Assembly: GCA_000817105.1 (NCBI GenBank)
Contig: JUEP01000007.1
Coordinates: 52,811-116,810, forward strand
DNA length: 64,000 bases
Source of the DNA: a marine actinobacterium MedAcidi-G3
Lineage (GTDB): Bacteria > Actinomycetota > Acidimicrobiia > Acidimicrobiales > Poriferisodalaceae
Reading direction: 5' to 3'
Positions 8,076 to 15,798 of this stretch are shown piece after piece. The notes beneath the pieces are model-generated. The model did not search any database and had not been told where the DNA came from. It was given only the letters and a program-made list of their open reading frames with translations. How positions within the stretch are numbered: the stretch's first letter is position 1; every line of letters starts with the position of its first letter. Both the position numbers and the translations under genes were made by a program.

Positions 8076-9119
8076 ATGAGCAGTTCTCGAGACAGAGTCG
8101 AATCTGGTTACCAGGCAGTCGGGCAATTGTTTCACCGTTACCTAACGGGTCTTATTCTCGCTCTCGTTGTTGAAACCGGGACAGAGAAAGCCGCACGAGT
8201 GGTGCAAGGACTTTTCCGTCGCCAACAAGAAGAGCGCTTTCTGCCAGGATTGGAGAAGCTCGGCTTGCTTGATGAATCTGCTGCTGTCGCTTGCGCCAAA
8301 TATCACTATCTTTCGAATCATTTAGGTGGAGTGTCAGTCGTTTTTATTCCCGAATCCGAAAAAAAAGCCTGGATCAGGTACGCGCCGCCTAGATGGATCT
8401 TTGATGGAACGGCTATAGCTGCTATTCCCACTGAAGTATCGAGGGCAATGTTGTGGGGTTGGCATGCCAATAATGGGGTTTTGCTCGATAACCCGAAACT
8501 GGGTTTCGTGTGTACAGGTCAGACAGTTGACGGCCTGCCGGGGCTCGAGGGGTATTACATAGAAGAAGAGGAAGAGCTTTCCGCTGGTAATCGATTGAGA
8601 TTTAATTACGGCGAGAGTAGTCCTCCAGTTAACTACGCGGACTTGCCAGTTCTAGACAACGAAGAATGGCCGTCTGAGCGCCTCTTGAAGGTGGCTCGGA
8701 ACTACAGCATGGATTACATACGGAACATTATTCCGGTGATGTCTCAGGAGTTGGGTCCGTTAGCCGCTCAAGGCATTCTCTACCGAACCGGACGCAAGAT
8801 AGGAATGCAGTATTCGTTAGAAACTCAGAGGGTCTTGGGTCTAGACGAACCGATAGATGTTCTCGAGGCGCTCTTAGCGGCTCAAGGAGATGTTTTGGGC
8901 CGTGTTGGCGCCAACTTGTCCCAGACCTCTTGGCGTTTGATGAACGGCCTGGAAACAGAAAGCACTCCTGAGTGGATGGATGGTCTAGTCGGGTTATGGG
9001 AAGGTGTTCTTCTGGTAATGGAGCCGCACCTTCGTCTGAATCTTCTTGAAAGGCTTGATATGGGTGAAGAAGCGTTTTTATGGAGGGTGACAAAAACAGG
9101 CCGCCCCAAGAAGTTCTAA
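8076..9119 (+). CDS. Conserved-looking protein of unknown function
   Basis: 347 residues from ATG at 8076 with GGGAGCGAAG upstream. I do not recognise it. It has no signal peptide and no transmembrane helices. It appears to hold two parts: an N-terminal region (about 1-190) with FHRYLTGLILALVVETGTEKAARVV and Trp-rich WIRYAPPRWIFDG, and a C-terminal helical region with repeated GLxxLLxx patterns. A faint resemblance to bacterial hydrolase-like small-molecule enzymes of the ATC-hydrolase type is not strong enough to claim. It overlaps the convergent LLM gene by 4 bp. Confidence 0.7.
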   Translation: MSSSRDRVESGYQAVGQLFHRYLTGLILALVVETGTEKAARVVQGLFRRQQEERFLPGLEKLGLLDESAAVACAKYHYLSNHLGGVSVVFIPESEKKAWIRYAPPRWIFDGTAIAAIPTEVSRAMLWGWHANNGVLLDNPKLGFVCTGQTVDGLPGLEGYYIEEEEELSAGNRLRFNYGESSPPVNYADLPVLDNEEWPSERLLKVARNYSMDYIRNIIPVMSQELGPLAAQGILYRTGRKIGMQYSLETQRVLGLDEPIDVLEALLAAQGDVLGRVGANLSQTSWRLMNGLETESTPEWMDGLVGLWEGVLLVMEPHLRLNLLERLDMGEEAFLWRVTKTGRPKKF

Positions 9120-9997
9120 GACTTAAAGACCTCAACCGTTTTGGTCAGATCATCGAGATACCGCAAAGTTTCATCGGTAGAAGGTAAGTCAAAATTGACT
9201 GGGGTGAAAATAAATTGAGTGACCCCAGCTTCGGCGTATTCCTCAAGTCGTTCTGCGCGTGGGCGCCCCCACACGTAAAGAGAGATGGGAATGGAGGATC
9301 CGTCTCGACCGGCTTCGTCTGCCAAATTTCGAAAACGTTGTATGCCGGCTATGACGTCGGGTTTTCCGCCAACATTCATAACTCCGACATCAATTGGAGC
9401 CCACTCATCGGCGTATTCAGCAGCATGCTTGATGCCTAATGGCCCGGCATTACCAAGGGCTATAGGAACTTTGCCGTTAACGGGTTTAGGAAAGACCCAA
9501 GAACGGGAATAGCTATCCCAGGTGCCCGAAAACTCGGCTTCTTCTTCAGACCAGGCTAAACGTAACCCCTCCACTCGTTCGCGCATGGCGGAGTAGCGCT
9601 TTTTGAATGGTATATCCGGACGATGGTTCTCTAATTCTTCTTCGTTCCAACCGACTCCTATGCCCATTACTACACGACCCTGTGACAACACATCTGCAGT
9701 CGCCACAGTGCATGCAAGGTCCAAAAGGTCGTGCTCCAGTAACAGACAAATGCCGGTTCCCAAAGTCAAGCTTGTGGTCTCTGCCGCTGCAGCTGCTACA
9801 GAGACCCATGGATCCATCATGTGAAAGTAGCTGCCGGGCAACTGGCCTCCATTGGGGTAGGGGCTGCGTCTCTCTACTGGTATGTGACTGTGTTCTGGAA
9901 ACCAGACAGAATCGAAATTACGGCTCTCGAGTTCTCTGGCTAGGTGGCCGGGAAGAATCCCGTCGGCATGATTTCCTGTGAGATAACCAAACTTCAT
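9116..9997 (-). CDS. LLM-class (luciferase-like) F420-dependent oxidoreductase
   Basis: 293 residues, a TIM-barrel of the bacterial luciferase superfamily, subclass with F420 as usual cofactor in actinobacteria. Evidence: MKFGYLTGN start, SVWFPEHSHIP near residue 30, the DPWVSVAAAAAETTSLTLGTGICLL segment, TADVLSQGRVVMGIGVGWNEEELENH (typical GRxxxGxGxGWxxxE), and GVTQFIFTP near the end. It probably oxidises or reduces a small organic molecule; the substrate is unknown. Transcribed away from menA with a leaderless -10. Confidence 0.92.
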   Translation of the reverse strand: MKFGYLTGNHADGILPGHLARELESRNFDSVWFPEHSHIPVERRSPYPNGGQLPGSYFHMMDPWVSVAAAAAETTSLTLGTGICLLLEHDLLDLACTVATADVLSQGRVVMGIGVGWNEEELENHRPDIPFKKRYSAMRERVEGLRLAWSEEEAEFSGTWDSYSRSWVFPKPVNGKVPIALGNAGPLGIKHAAEYADEWAPIDVGVMNVGGKPDVIAGIQRFRNLADEAGRDGSSIPISLYVWGRPRAERLEEYAEAGVTQFIFTPVNFDLPSTDETLRYLDDLTKTVEVFKS

Positions 9998-10040
9998 AAA
10001 TGAATCTTATGACTATCTGGGCATGTAAAGCTGAGTCTTC

Positions 10041-10046
10041 TATGGT
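10041..10046 (+). promoter_or_regulatory. Leaderless -10 (TATGGT) for the menA leader ORF
   Basis: TATGGT, 7 nt, then ATG at 10054, which opens the 14-codon ORF that runs into menA. Confidence 0.55.
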
Positions 10047-10053
10047 TCGTCTT

Positions 10054-10098
10054 ATGGAAAACCAACTAGCTAAGGCGAATCTCGGGATGGTGAAGTGA
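10054..10098 (+). CDS. Leaderless 14-aa upstream ORF coupled to menA
   Basis: ATG at 10054, placed 7 nt after TATGGT, opens MENQLAKANLGMVK, which stops at TGA 10096-10098. The stop overlaps the menA GTG as GTGA. menA has only a weak SD, so translation of this mini-ORF could deliver ribosomes to menA. No specific amino-acid run is seen that would suggest classical attenuation. Confidence 0.5.
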   Translation: MENQLAKANLGMVK

Positions 10099-10961
10099 CA
10101 TCTTTATCTATTTGGTTCAGCGGGGCACGACCGCGGACCTGGCCAGCGGCTGTCGTTCCGGTGCTGGTAGGGACCGCCGCTGTTCAGGACAAGCCGGACT
10201 TGTTGAGGGCTCTTTTAGCTTTGGTCGTTGGCTTAGCTTTACAAATAGCAGTGAACTACGCGAATGATTACAGCGACGGAGTGCGCGGGACTGATGACCA
10301 GAGAGTAGGGCCGCAGAGGTTGGTCGCATCAGGAGTGGTTCCTCCTAGAAGCGTGAAACGAGCTGCGTTCTGCTTCTTTGGCGTAGCCGCAAGCGCTGGC
10401 CTTTACCTTTCGTCGGTTACCAGCTGGTGGTTGCTGCTAGTTGGTGCCGCAGCTATAACGGCTGCCTGGTGCTACACCGGAGGTCCTAAACCCTATGGAT
10501 ATAGCGGTCTAGGAGAGTTATTCGTCTTTGTTTTTTTCGGATTAGTAGCCTCTATCGGTACAACCTACATTCAAGATGAGGAAGTCACCCCGCTCGCTGT
10601 GGGGGCCTCGGTGCCCGTTGGCTTGCTAGCTGTCGCCTTGCTAGTAACTAATAATCTGCGCGATTTGCCCGGCGATGGGTTAGCTGGCAAACGGACTCTG
10701 GCTGTCCGTATTGGTGACAAGCCCACTCGGATTCTCTATGTGCTCACAATACTTATGGCATTTCTTTCCTTGCCCTACCTGAGTCTTCTGAGGCCAGGAG
10801 CACTATTAGCGTTGTTGGCCTTACCAGCAGCTATAGCACCAGTTCGATCGGTGCTCAGAGGAACTTCCGGTGTTGGCTTGGTTGCTGTTCTCGGAGCGAC
10901 GGGGAAGTTGCAGATGATCTATGGCACTTTGTTGTGTGTAGGCCTTGCCTTAGGCATCTAA
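10095..10961 (+). CDS. menA: 1,4-dihydroxy-2-naphthoate polyprenyltransferase
   Basis: Membrane prenyltransferase that attaches a polyprenyl chain to DHNA, giving demethylmenaquinone. 288 residues with about eight or nine membrane helices. UbiA-family motifs: NYANDYSDGVRGTDD near residue 55 (first Asp-rich Mg site) and NNLRDLPGDGLAGKRTLAVRIGD near 190 (second). The start ARPRTWPAAVVPVLVG close to the N-terminus fits the GTG at 10095. It converges on menG, so the last two menaquinone steps face each other tail to tail with a 1-nt gap. Confidence 0.95.
   Translation: MTSLSIWFSGARPRTWPAAVVPVLVGTAAVQDKPDLLRALLALVVGLALQIAVNYANDYSDGVRGTDDQRVGPQRLVASGVVPPRSVKRAAFCFFGVAASAGLYLSSVTSWWLLLVGAAAITAAWCYTGGPKPYGYSGLGELFVFVFFGLVASIGTTYIQDEEVTPLAVGASVPVGLLAVALLVTNNLRDLPGDGLAGKRTLAVRIGDKPTRILYVLTILMAFLSLPYLSLLRPGALLALLALPAAIAPVRSVLRGTSGVGLVAVLGATGKLQMIYGTLLCVGLALGI
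10104..10109 (-). promoter_or_regulatory. Leaderless -10 (TAAGAT) for the LLM gene
   Basis: On the minus strand TAAGAT is followed by TCATTT (6 nt) and ATG at 9997. Confidence 0.65.
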
Positions 10962-10962
10962 G

Positions 10963-11655
10963 TCATTCGGAAAGAGAGCCGAGAAACAGTTGAGTAATTC
11001 CACCGCTGAGTAGAACTCTGTTGACGTCCCTGAACCCAACTGCCTGAAGTCCGCTCAATAGTTCGTAACTTTCAGGAAGGTATTGAACCGATTTTGGAAG
11101 GTACTTGTAGGCGTTCCTGTCGGAGAGTAGAGCCCCGATCTTGGGAACTACTTTTCCAAAGTAAAAGCTGTGTCCCAAACGAAGTAGTGGATTTGAAGGC
11201 TCAGCTACGTCCAGTAATCCAATCCGTCCCCCCGGTTTAAGTACTCGAGATATCTCTGCGAAGAATTCATCCAAATTTGTAAAGTTTCTTAGGGCGAAAC
11301 CACAAGTAACCCCGTCAACGCTGCTGGATGGTATTGGAAGACATAATGCATCGGCTCTAATTAACGGAGCGTCAGTCTTTGCGGCGCTCAACATTCCAGT
11401 ACTGAAATCAATGCCAATCGGGTCAAGCCCATAACGCAAAAGATCGTTGCAGAAGTCACCTGTCCCACACGCAAGGTCTAAAACTACTGACCCTGTAGGC
11501 AGTTGCAATGCCTTGACAGTGCGTCGACGCCACCCAACGTCCATGCGGAACGTCATTAGTCGGTTAACCAGGTCATAGCGGGGCGCGATCTGGTCGAACA
11601 TATTTTCGACAGCGATAGACTTTTCTTCTCCTTGCGGGAGTTCGTCGCTATGCAT
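10963..11655 (-). CDS. menG: Demethylmenaquinone methyltransferase
   Basis: SAM-dependent C-methylation that turns demethylmenaquinone into menaquinone. Motifs: IAVENMFDQIAPRYDLVNRLMTFRMDVGWRRR (UbiE/MenG signature), VLDLACGTGDFC (SAM site), and LRNFTNLDEFFAEISRVLKPGGRIGLLDVAEP. I choose ATG at 11655, giving 230 residues as in the family; the ORF track start, GTG at 11706, adds 17 unconserved residues and overlaps the MaoC gene. No ribosome binding site clearly decides between them. Probably cotranscribed with the upstream MaoC gene. Confidence 0.93.
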   Translation of the reverse strand: MHSDELPQGEEKSIAVENMFDQIAPRYDLVNRLMTFRMDVGWRRRTVKALQLPTGSVVLDLACGTGDFCNDLLRYGLDPIGIDFSTGMLSAAKTDAPLIRADALCLPIPSSSVDGVTCGFALRNFTNLDEFFAEISRVLKPGGRIGLLDVAEPSNPLLRLGHSFYFGKVVPKIGALLSDRNAYKYLPKSVQYLPESYELLSGLQAVGFRDVNRVLLSGGITQLFLGSLSE

Positions 11656-11681
11656 CAGCTTGTCGTCGGGTCGATTGAGTT

Positions 11682-12140
11682 TCAGGTGTAGACGCGGTAA
11701 ATGCACTCAGCTACACAGGCAGGTTTGTCGGATCCCTCGATTTCGAAGATCAATTCGGCGGTGTACTGCGCCCCTCCATCAAATCGAGAAACTTCTTTGA
11801 GGGTAGCTCCCATTCGCACGTTGGAACCGACTGGTACAGGGGCGGTGAAGCGAATTTTGTTAGCCCCATAGTTGACTCCCATTTGGACGTCTCCACCGAT
11901 CACGAATGCCTCTGACATACACATAGGGGCTAGCGAGAGTGTTAGATAGCCGTGAGCAATTGTCGTACCGAATGGTCCGGCCTTTGCTTTTTCTTCGTCC
12001 AAGTGGATCCACTGAAAATCGCCTGTTGCCTCAGCAAACTTTTGGACTTGCTCAGGCGTGATGGAGTGCCATTCGCTATATCCGATTTGCTGCCCGACCC
12101 TGCTTTCAAGATCGTCGATACCGTCAATATGAGTAGTCAT
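11682..12140 (-). CDS. MaoC-like dehydratase / (R)-enoyl-CoA hydratase
   Basis: 152 residues, single hot-dog domain. The hydratase signature FAEATGDFQWIHLDEEKAKAGPFGTTIAHGYLTLSL carries the catalytic Asp (ATGD) and His (IH). Such proteins hydrate trans-2-enoyl-CoA to (R)-3-hydroxyacyl-CoA. In actinobacteria they often accompany lipid metabolism genes; here the neighbours are menG and a small membrane protein. Leaderless ATG at 12140. Confidence 0.9.
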   Translation of the reverse strand: MTTHIDGIDDLESRVGQQIGYSEWHSITPEQVQKFAEATGDFQWIHLDEEKAKAGPFGTTIAHGYLTLSLAPMCMSEAFVIGGDVQMGVNYGANKIRFTAPVPVGSNVRMGATLKEVSRFDGGAQYTAELIFEIEGSDKPACVAECIYRVYT

Positions 12141-12147
12141 AGATCCG

Positions 12148-12153
12148 AGTTTA
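12148..12153 (-). promoter_or_regulatory. Leaderless -10 (TAAACT) for the MaoC gene
   Basis: Minus strand TAAACT, then CGGATCT (7 nt), then ATG at 12140. Confidence 0.6.
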
Positions 12154-12163
12154 GGGCCATCTG

Positions 12164-12562
12164 TCAGGCGAACCAGATCCTTCTGTATTCCTTACTCTGC
12201 GGGTGGAGCAATAAGACCAGGAGAACTACGTCAAACATCAAGCGCAGCAGAAACCCGAGTAGATCTATGTCGTATCGGATACCTATCCAAAGTGTCGCCA
12301 CCACCGAGTAGATGGCGGCCGAAAGGGCTAATCGAAATCCAAGTTTTTTTTCGTTGGCTATGCCCAGGCCGCCGCCGACAAGCGCTGCCAGGAGCAAGAG
12401 TGGAAATATGCGCGAAGCGAATAGGCCAAGTAAGTCGTAGGGGAGTTGGCGATAATAAACACTGCCGAAGAGAATGATGCTGGCACCACGGAAATAAGCC
12501 AGCATTACGGCGCTATATAAAGTCTGAGGTTGAGTTGGGTTCAGCCAACGGAGGTTGTTCAC
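12164..12562 (-). CDS. Small membrane protein, function unknown
   Basis: 132 residues with about four predicted hydrophobic helices: around 16-35, 48-68 (FPLLLLAALVGGGLGIA), 76-96 and 102-120 (LRLMFDVVLLVLLL). It starts from GTG at 12562, 33 nt after the rlmN stop, and is probably in the rlmN transcript. No family is recognised, and no SD is evident. It could be an integral membrane accessory protein; no stronger claim is possible. Confidence 0.6.
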   Translation of the reverse strand: MNNLRWLNPTQPQTLYSAVMLAYFRGASIILFGSVYYRQLPYDLLGLFASRIFPLLLLAALVGGGLGIANEKKLGFRLALSAAIYSVVATLWIGIRYDIDLLGFLLRLMFDVVLLVLLLHPQSKEYRRIWFA

Positions 12563-12595
12563 CTGTTTAGTGTGGCAGAGGCCGAGCCGAAATAC

Positions 12596-13633
12596 TCAGG
12601 GTTTGCGGCGCTTCGTTACTTTCACCCTGTGCTCCGCGCGAAGTTGGCCACAGGCGGCATCAATATCTGTTCCTCTGTTAGCACGAACAGTTGCATTGAC
12701 ACCAAATGATTCCAAAATCTGCTGAAACCACACTATAGATTCTTGATCCGTACCAGGATTTTCGTACCCCGGAGTTGGGTTCAACGGAATGAGGTTGACG
12801 TGTGCATTCAAAGGCCTTGCGAATTCAGCGAGTTCGCGCCCAGCTAATTCAGTGTCGTTAACCCCTGCCATCATGGCCCATTCGAGGCTAATCCGCCTGT
12901 TTTTTGATCGTTTGTAGCTCTGAAGTGCTTCGAATAATTTTCTAAGCGGGTATGTTCGATTCACAGGTGCTAGCTGGTTGCGGGTTTCGTCATTAGCGGA
13001 GTGCAGGGAGACAGCAAGGCTTACAGGCAGGGCTTGATGGGTTAGTCGTTCGATGCCAGGGATAACTCCGACGGTAGAGACAGTTATTTTCCGTGCGCTA
13101 ATCCCGAGATCACGGTGTATCCGTTCAACTGCGGACCAGACGTTGTCAAAGTTTGCTAAGGGTTCCCCCATCCCCATGAAAACGACGTTACTTAGTCTTT
13201 TATCTTTCGAATTTTGGGCCGACCTAACTACTTGTTCGACAATTTCGCCAACTGTCAGATGTCGATCAAAGCCAATCTGACCGGTTGCGCAGAACGAGCA
13301 TGCCATTGCACATCCGGCTTGCGAAGAAACACAGACCGTCGATCGATCTCGATAATGCATGAGGACAGACTCAAGTAAATAGCCATCCCCCAGTTGCCAA
13401 AGTTGTTTAATTGTTTTCCCGTTGTCACTGGTCACTTCCCTTACAGGAGTGAGGGCCGCAGGCAGAAGTTCTTCGATCGTTGAACGTAAGGCCTTTGGGA
13501 TATTTGTAAGCTCGCTTGGCTCTCGGTGCTGGCCGTGTAAACCTTCCCAGACTTGTCCGATTCTGTAACTGGGTTCGCCTTCCAGAAGCTCAGCTAGCTC
13601 GGAGCGAGATATGTCATAGCGAGTCATCACCAC
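12596..13633 (-). CDS. rlmN: 23S rRNA (A2503-C2)/tRNA (A37-C2) methyltransferase RlmN
   Basis: Radical SAM enzyme that methylates A2503 of 23S rRNA and A37 of some tRNAs. The iron-sulfur motif is CAMACSFCATGQIG (CxxxCxxC), preceded by RSTVCVSSQAGCAM. Later motifs VVFMGMGEPLANFDNV, ITVSTVGVIPGI, LAVSLHSANDETRNQL and LIPLNPTPG fit RlmN. The leaderless -10 TACCCT sits 6 nt before GTG 13633, which favours that start over the ATG at 13627. The far C-terminal catalytic Cys lies in AACGQLR. Confidence 0.95.
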   Translation of the reverse strand: MVMTRYDISRSELAELLEGEPSYRIGQVWEGLHGQHREPSELTNIPKALRSTIEELLPAALTPVREVTSDNGKTIKQLWQLGDGYLLESVLMHYRDRSTVCVSSQAGCAMACSFCATGQIGFDRHLTVGEIVEQVVRSAQNSKDKRLSNVVFMGMGEPLANFDNVWSAVERIHRDLGISARKITVSTVGVIPGIERLTHQALPVSLAVSLHSANDETRNQLAPVNRTYPLRKLFEALQSYKRSKNRRISLEWAMMAGVNDTELAGRELAEFARPLNAHVNLIPLNPTPGYENPGTDQESIVWFQQILESFGVNATVRANRGTDIDAACGQLRAEHRVKVTKRRKP

Positions 13634-13639
13634 GCTTCT

Positions 13640-13645
13640 AGGGTA
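13640..13645 (-). promoter_or_regulatory. Leaderless -10 (TACCCT) for rlmN
   Basis: Minus strand TACCCT, AGAAGC (6 nt), GTG at 13633. It lies only 7 bp from the divergent -10 for the VIT gene. Confidence 0.65.
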
Positions 13646-13652
13646 CGGGAGG

Positions 13653-13658
13653 TAGCTT
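13653..13658 (+). promoter_or_regulatory. Leaderless -10 (TAGCTT) for the VIT-family gene
   Basis: TAGCTT, 7 nt, GTG at 13666. The GGGAGG just upstream lies before the -10 and would not be in such a transcript. Confidence 0.6.
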
Positions 13659-13665
13659 CGATTGC

Positions 13666-14376
13666 GTGGCGTCTCATCGATATGACGAACATCATCGGGA
13701 TGTAACTGGCGGTGGAGTTAGGGCAGCAGTGTTCGGAGCATCGGACGGTTTAGTTTCGAACGTGTTGCTGATCGTTGGTCTCGCAGGTGCGGATGCGTCA
13801 GCCCCGGTGGTGCGCGCTGCAGGCATCGCAGGTCTTCTCGCAGGGGCTATCTCGATGGCTGCGGGTGAGTATGTATCTGTGCGTGCTCAAAATGATCTCG
13901 TGACGCGAGAAGTTGAAAGGGAAAGACAGGCGTTAGCGGAAGACCCAGAGGAAGAGACCGAGGAGCTAGCAGAGGTTTACATCGAGCGAGGGATGGACCC
14001 AGAACAGGCTCGGGAAATGGCAGAGTTAGTGATGCAAAATCCTGATATGGCCCTCGAAGTTCACGCAAGGGAAGAACTTGGCGTAGCTCCAAATGAGCTT
14101 GCATCGCCACTCAGTTCTGCGGCTTGGTCTTTTTTTGCGTTTGCGATAGGGGCAGTCGTTCCATTGATCCCGTGGTTTGCGTCCTCTTCGTCTGGGGCAG
14201 TCTGGTTTTCAGTTGGTGCTGCAGTAGCCGGTGCAGCATTTATCGGAGCGAGTTTGGCGCTGGCCACTGGACATTCAGTGCTGCGAGGGGTGGCCAGACA
14301 TGTCGGCATAGCGATTGCAGCTGCTCTAGCCATCTATTTCGTTGGTGGAGCCCTAGGGGCGGTCGCAGACCTTTAA
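13666..14376 (+). CDS. VIT1/CCC1-family iron/manganese transporter
   Basis: 236 residues of the vacuolar iron transporter family, moving Fe2+ or Mn2+ across the membrane. The N-terminal helix has AAVFGASDGLVSNVLLIVGLAG, the family signature, followed by AGAISMAAGEYVSVRAQND. A cytoplasmic acidic, Glu-rich segment (about residues 85-135, REVERERQALAEDPEEETEELAEVY) is the metal-binding loop of the family, then three C-terminal helices. It is convergent with mshD, overlapping by 4 bp. Confidence 0.92.
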   Translation: MASHRYDEHHRDVTGGGVRAAVFGASDGLVSNVLLIVGLAGADASAPVVRAAGIAGLLAGAISMAAGEYVSVRAQNDLVTREVERERQALAEDPEEETEELAEVYIERGMDPEQAREMAELVMQNPDMALEVHAREELGVAPNELASPLSSAAWSFFAFAIGAVVPLIPWFASSSSGAVWFSVGAAVAGAAFIGASLALATGHSVLRGVARHVGIAIAAALAIYFVGGALGAVADL

Positions 14377-15089
14377 CTGGCTTGGTTGTGCTGCTGGTAG
14401 AGGCGGCGCACAACTTGAACTTCCAAGCCGATATCTCGATATAGATTTACTGCGGGAGTATTGTCGGCATCTACGTAGAGCATTGCTTTTGTAACGGCAG
14501 CATCTTCGAGGTGTTGGTATCCGGCCAAAGTTAAGGCACGGCCAAGGCCTAGGCCATGGAAGTCAGGATGTACGGCTATGACGTATACCTCACCTATTAC
14601 GGGATTCTCGTCCGCGTGAACTTTGGTCCAACAAAAAGCTGCTATCCGGCCGTCTTGTTCGTAAATCCGGAAGCCTTCAGCATCGAACCACGATTCCTTT
14701 TGCCTTTCTTTTAGTAGTTCGACGGTCCATCCGCTTTGTTCTCGATGCCATGAGAAGGCCCGATTGTTTACCTCGCACCATTCTTCTTCGTCTTGCCCGA
14801 TGATGAAGGAGCGGGTCGCAATTTCTGTTCGTTGTCCTAGGGGGATCGATGTCTCCATTCGAAAGAGATCTCTTTGGGCGGTCATTCCCAGCCGTCCTAA
14901 AAGCAGATCAATTTCCTCTGATGGGTGGTCAAGCCAGATGGAGACACCCGTTGAGGTTTGCGACAGAACATCTCGTAACGCCATAGAGAGGGCATCTTGA
15001 GTCCAACGCGAAGCGTCTACCTCTATTAATTGGCCGTCTCTATCCTCTGTAAGAGTTATCGTTGGCGTCTCGGATGGGTCTTCAGTCAC
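14373..15089 (-). CDS. mshD: Mycothiol synthase, shortened N-terminal domain
   Basis: Acetylates Cys-GlcN-Ins with acetyl-CoA, the last step of mycothiol synthesis. The C-terminal GNAT domain is very clear: WCEVNNRAFSWHREQSGWT, WFDAEGFRIYEQDGRIAAFCWTKVH, GEVYVIAVHPDFHGLGLGRALTLAGYQHL and MLYVDADNTPAVNLYRDIGLEV. Typical MshD is about 300-315 residues with two GNAT domains; this one has 238, and only about 75 residues remain of the first domain. The leaderless -10 before GTG 15089 supports this short start. Together with mscR it shows that the organism uses mycothiol. Confidence 0.92.
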   Translation of the reverse strand: MTEDPSETPTITLTEDRDGQLIEVDASRWTQDALSMALRDVLSQTSTGVSIWLDHPSEEIDLLLGRLGMTAQRDLFRMETSIPLGQRTEIATRSFIIGQDEEEWCEVNNRAFSWHREQSGWTVELLKERQKESWFDAEGFRIYEQDGRIAAFCWTKVHADENPVIGEVYVIAVHPDFHGLGLGRALTLAGYQHLEDAAVTKAMLYVDADNTPAVNLYRDIGLEVQVVRRLYQQHNQAS

Positions 15090-15096
15090 CTTATTG

Positions 15097-15102
15097 AAGG
15101 TA
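15097..15102 (-). promoter_or_regulatory. Leaderless -10 (TACCTT) for mshD
   Basis: Minus strand TACCTT, CAATAAG (7 nt), GTG at 15089. Confidence 0.6.
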
Positions 15103-15120
15103 TCGCTACTTGTGACCTAA

Positions 15121-15126
15121 TAAGGT
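15121..15126 (+). promoter_or_regulatory. Candidate -10 (TAAGGT) for nth
   Basis: TAAGGT is 11 nt before ATG 15138, predicting a leader of only about 5 nt and no SD. Confidence 0.4.
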
Positions 15127-15137
15127 AAACAAACAGT

Positions 15138-15779
15138 ATGGGTAAGCCACGATCGCCTAACGGCAGAGCCCAAGCGGTGCATCATCGGCTGAAATTTGAG
15201 TATGAAGCAATCTGTGAGTTGGTTCACAGCAACCCTTTTGAATTGTTGGTGGCGACCATCTTGTCGGCACAATGCACTGATGTTCGAGTTAACAAAACGA
15301 CGCCGGCGGTGTTTGATCGTTACCCGACTCCGTTTGAGTTAGCGGCTGCTGATCAAGGTGAACTAGAGCAGTTAGTTTATCCCACTGGTTTTTATAAAAA
15401 TAAAGCCAAGAATTTGGTAAAGATGGCCAATCAACTTTTGGATAATCATGGAGGAGAGGTCCCCAAGTCGGTAGGTGACTTAGTTCAGCTTGGAGGTGTC
15501 GGCAGGAAAACAGCTAATGTCATTCGTTCAGTTGCCTTTGGGCTTCCTGGTCTACCGGTAGACACGCATGTCGGACGGTTAGCGAGACGCCTAGGACTTA
15601 CCGAAGAGCAAGACCCGCTAAAGGTAGAAATCGCGTTGAACTCGATGGTTCCCCAATATGAACGAGGGGAGTTTAGTCTTCGAGTGATTCTTCACGGAAG
15701 GCAGATATGTTTCGCTCGAAACCCTCGTTGCGATATCTGTGTTCTAAATGACTTTTGTCCCGCCGCCTTCGATTTTTGA
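15138..15779 (+). CDS. nth: Endonuclease III (DNA glycosylase/AP lyase)
   Basis: Base-excision repair enzyme that removes oxidised pyrimidines and cuts abasic sites. 213 residues. LLVATILSAQCTDVRVN near the start, helix-hairpin-helix LGGVGRKTANV with the catalytic Lys, VDTHVGRLARRLGL with the catalytic Asp, and the 4Fe-4S ligand set CFARNPRCDICVLNDFC (C-x6-C-x2-C-x5-C). Divergent from mshD; followed after 19 nt by the CitE-like gene. Confidence 0.97.
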   Translation: MGKPRSPNGRAQAVHHRLKFEYEAICELVHSNPFELLVATILSAQCTDVRVNKTTPAVFDRYPTPFELAAADQGELEQLVYPTGFYKNKAKNLVKMANQLLDNHGGEVPKSVGDLVQLGGVGRKTANVIRSVAFGLPGLPVDTHVGRLARRLGLTEEQDPLKVEIALNSMVPQYERGEFSLRVILHGRQICFARNPRCDICVLNDFCPAAFDF

Positions 15780-15798
15780 TACATAAAGGAGATTTCTA

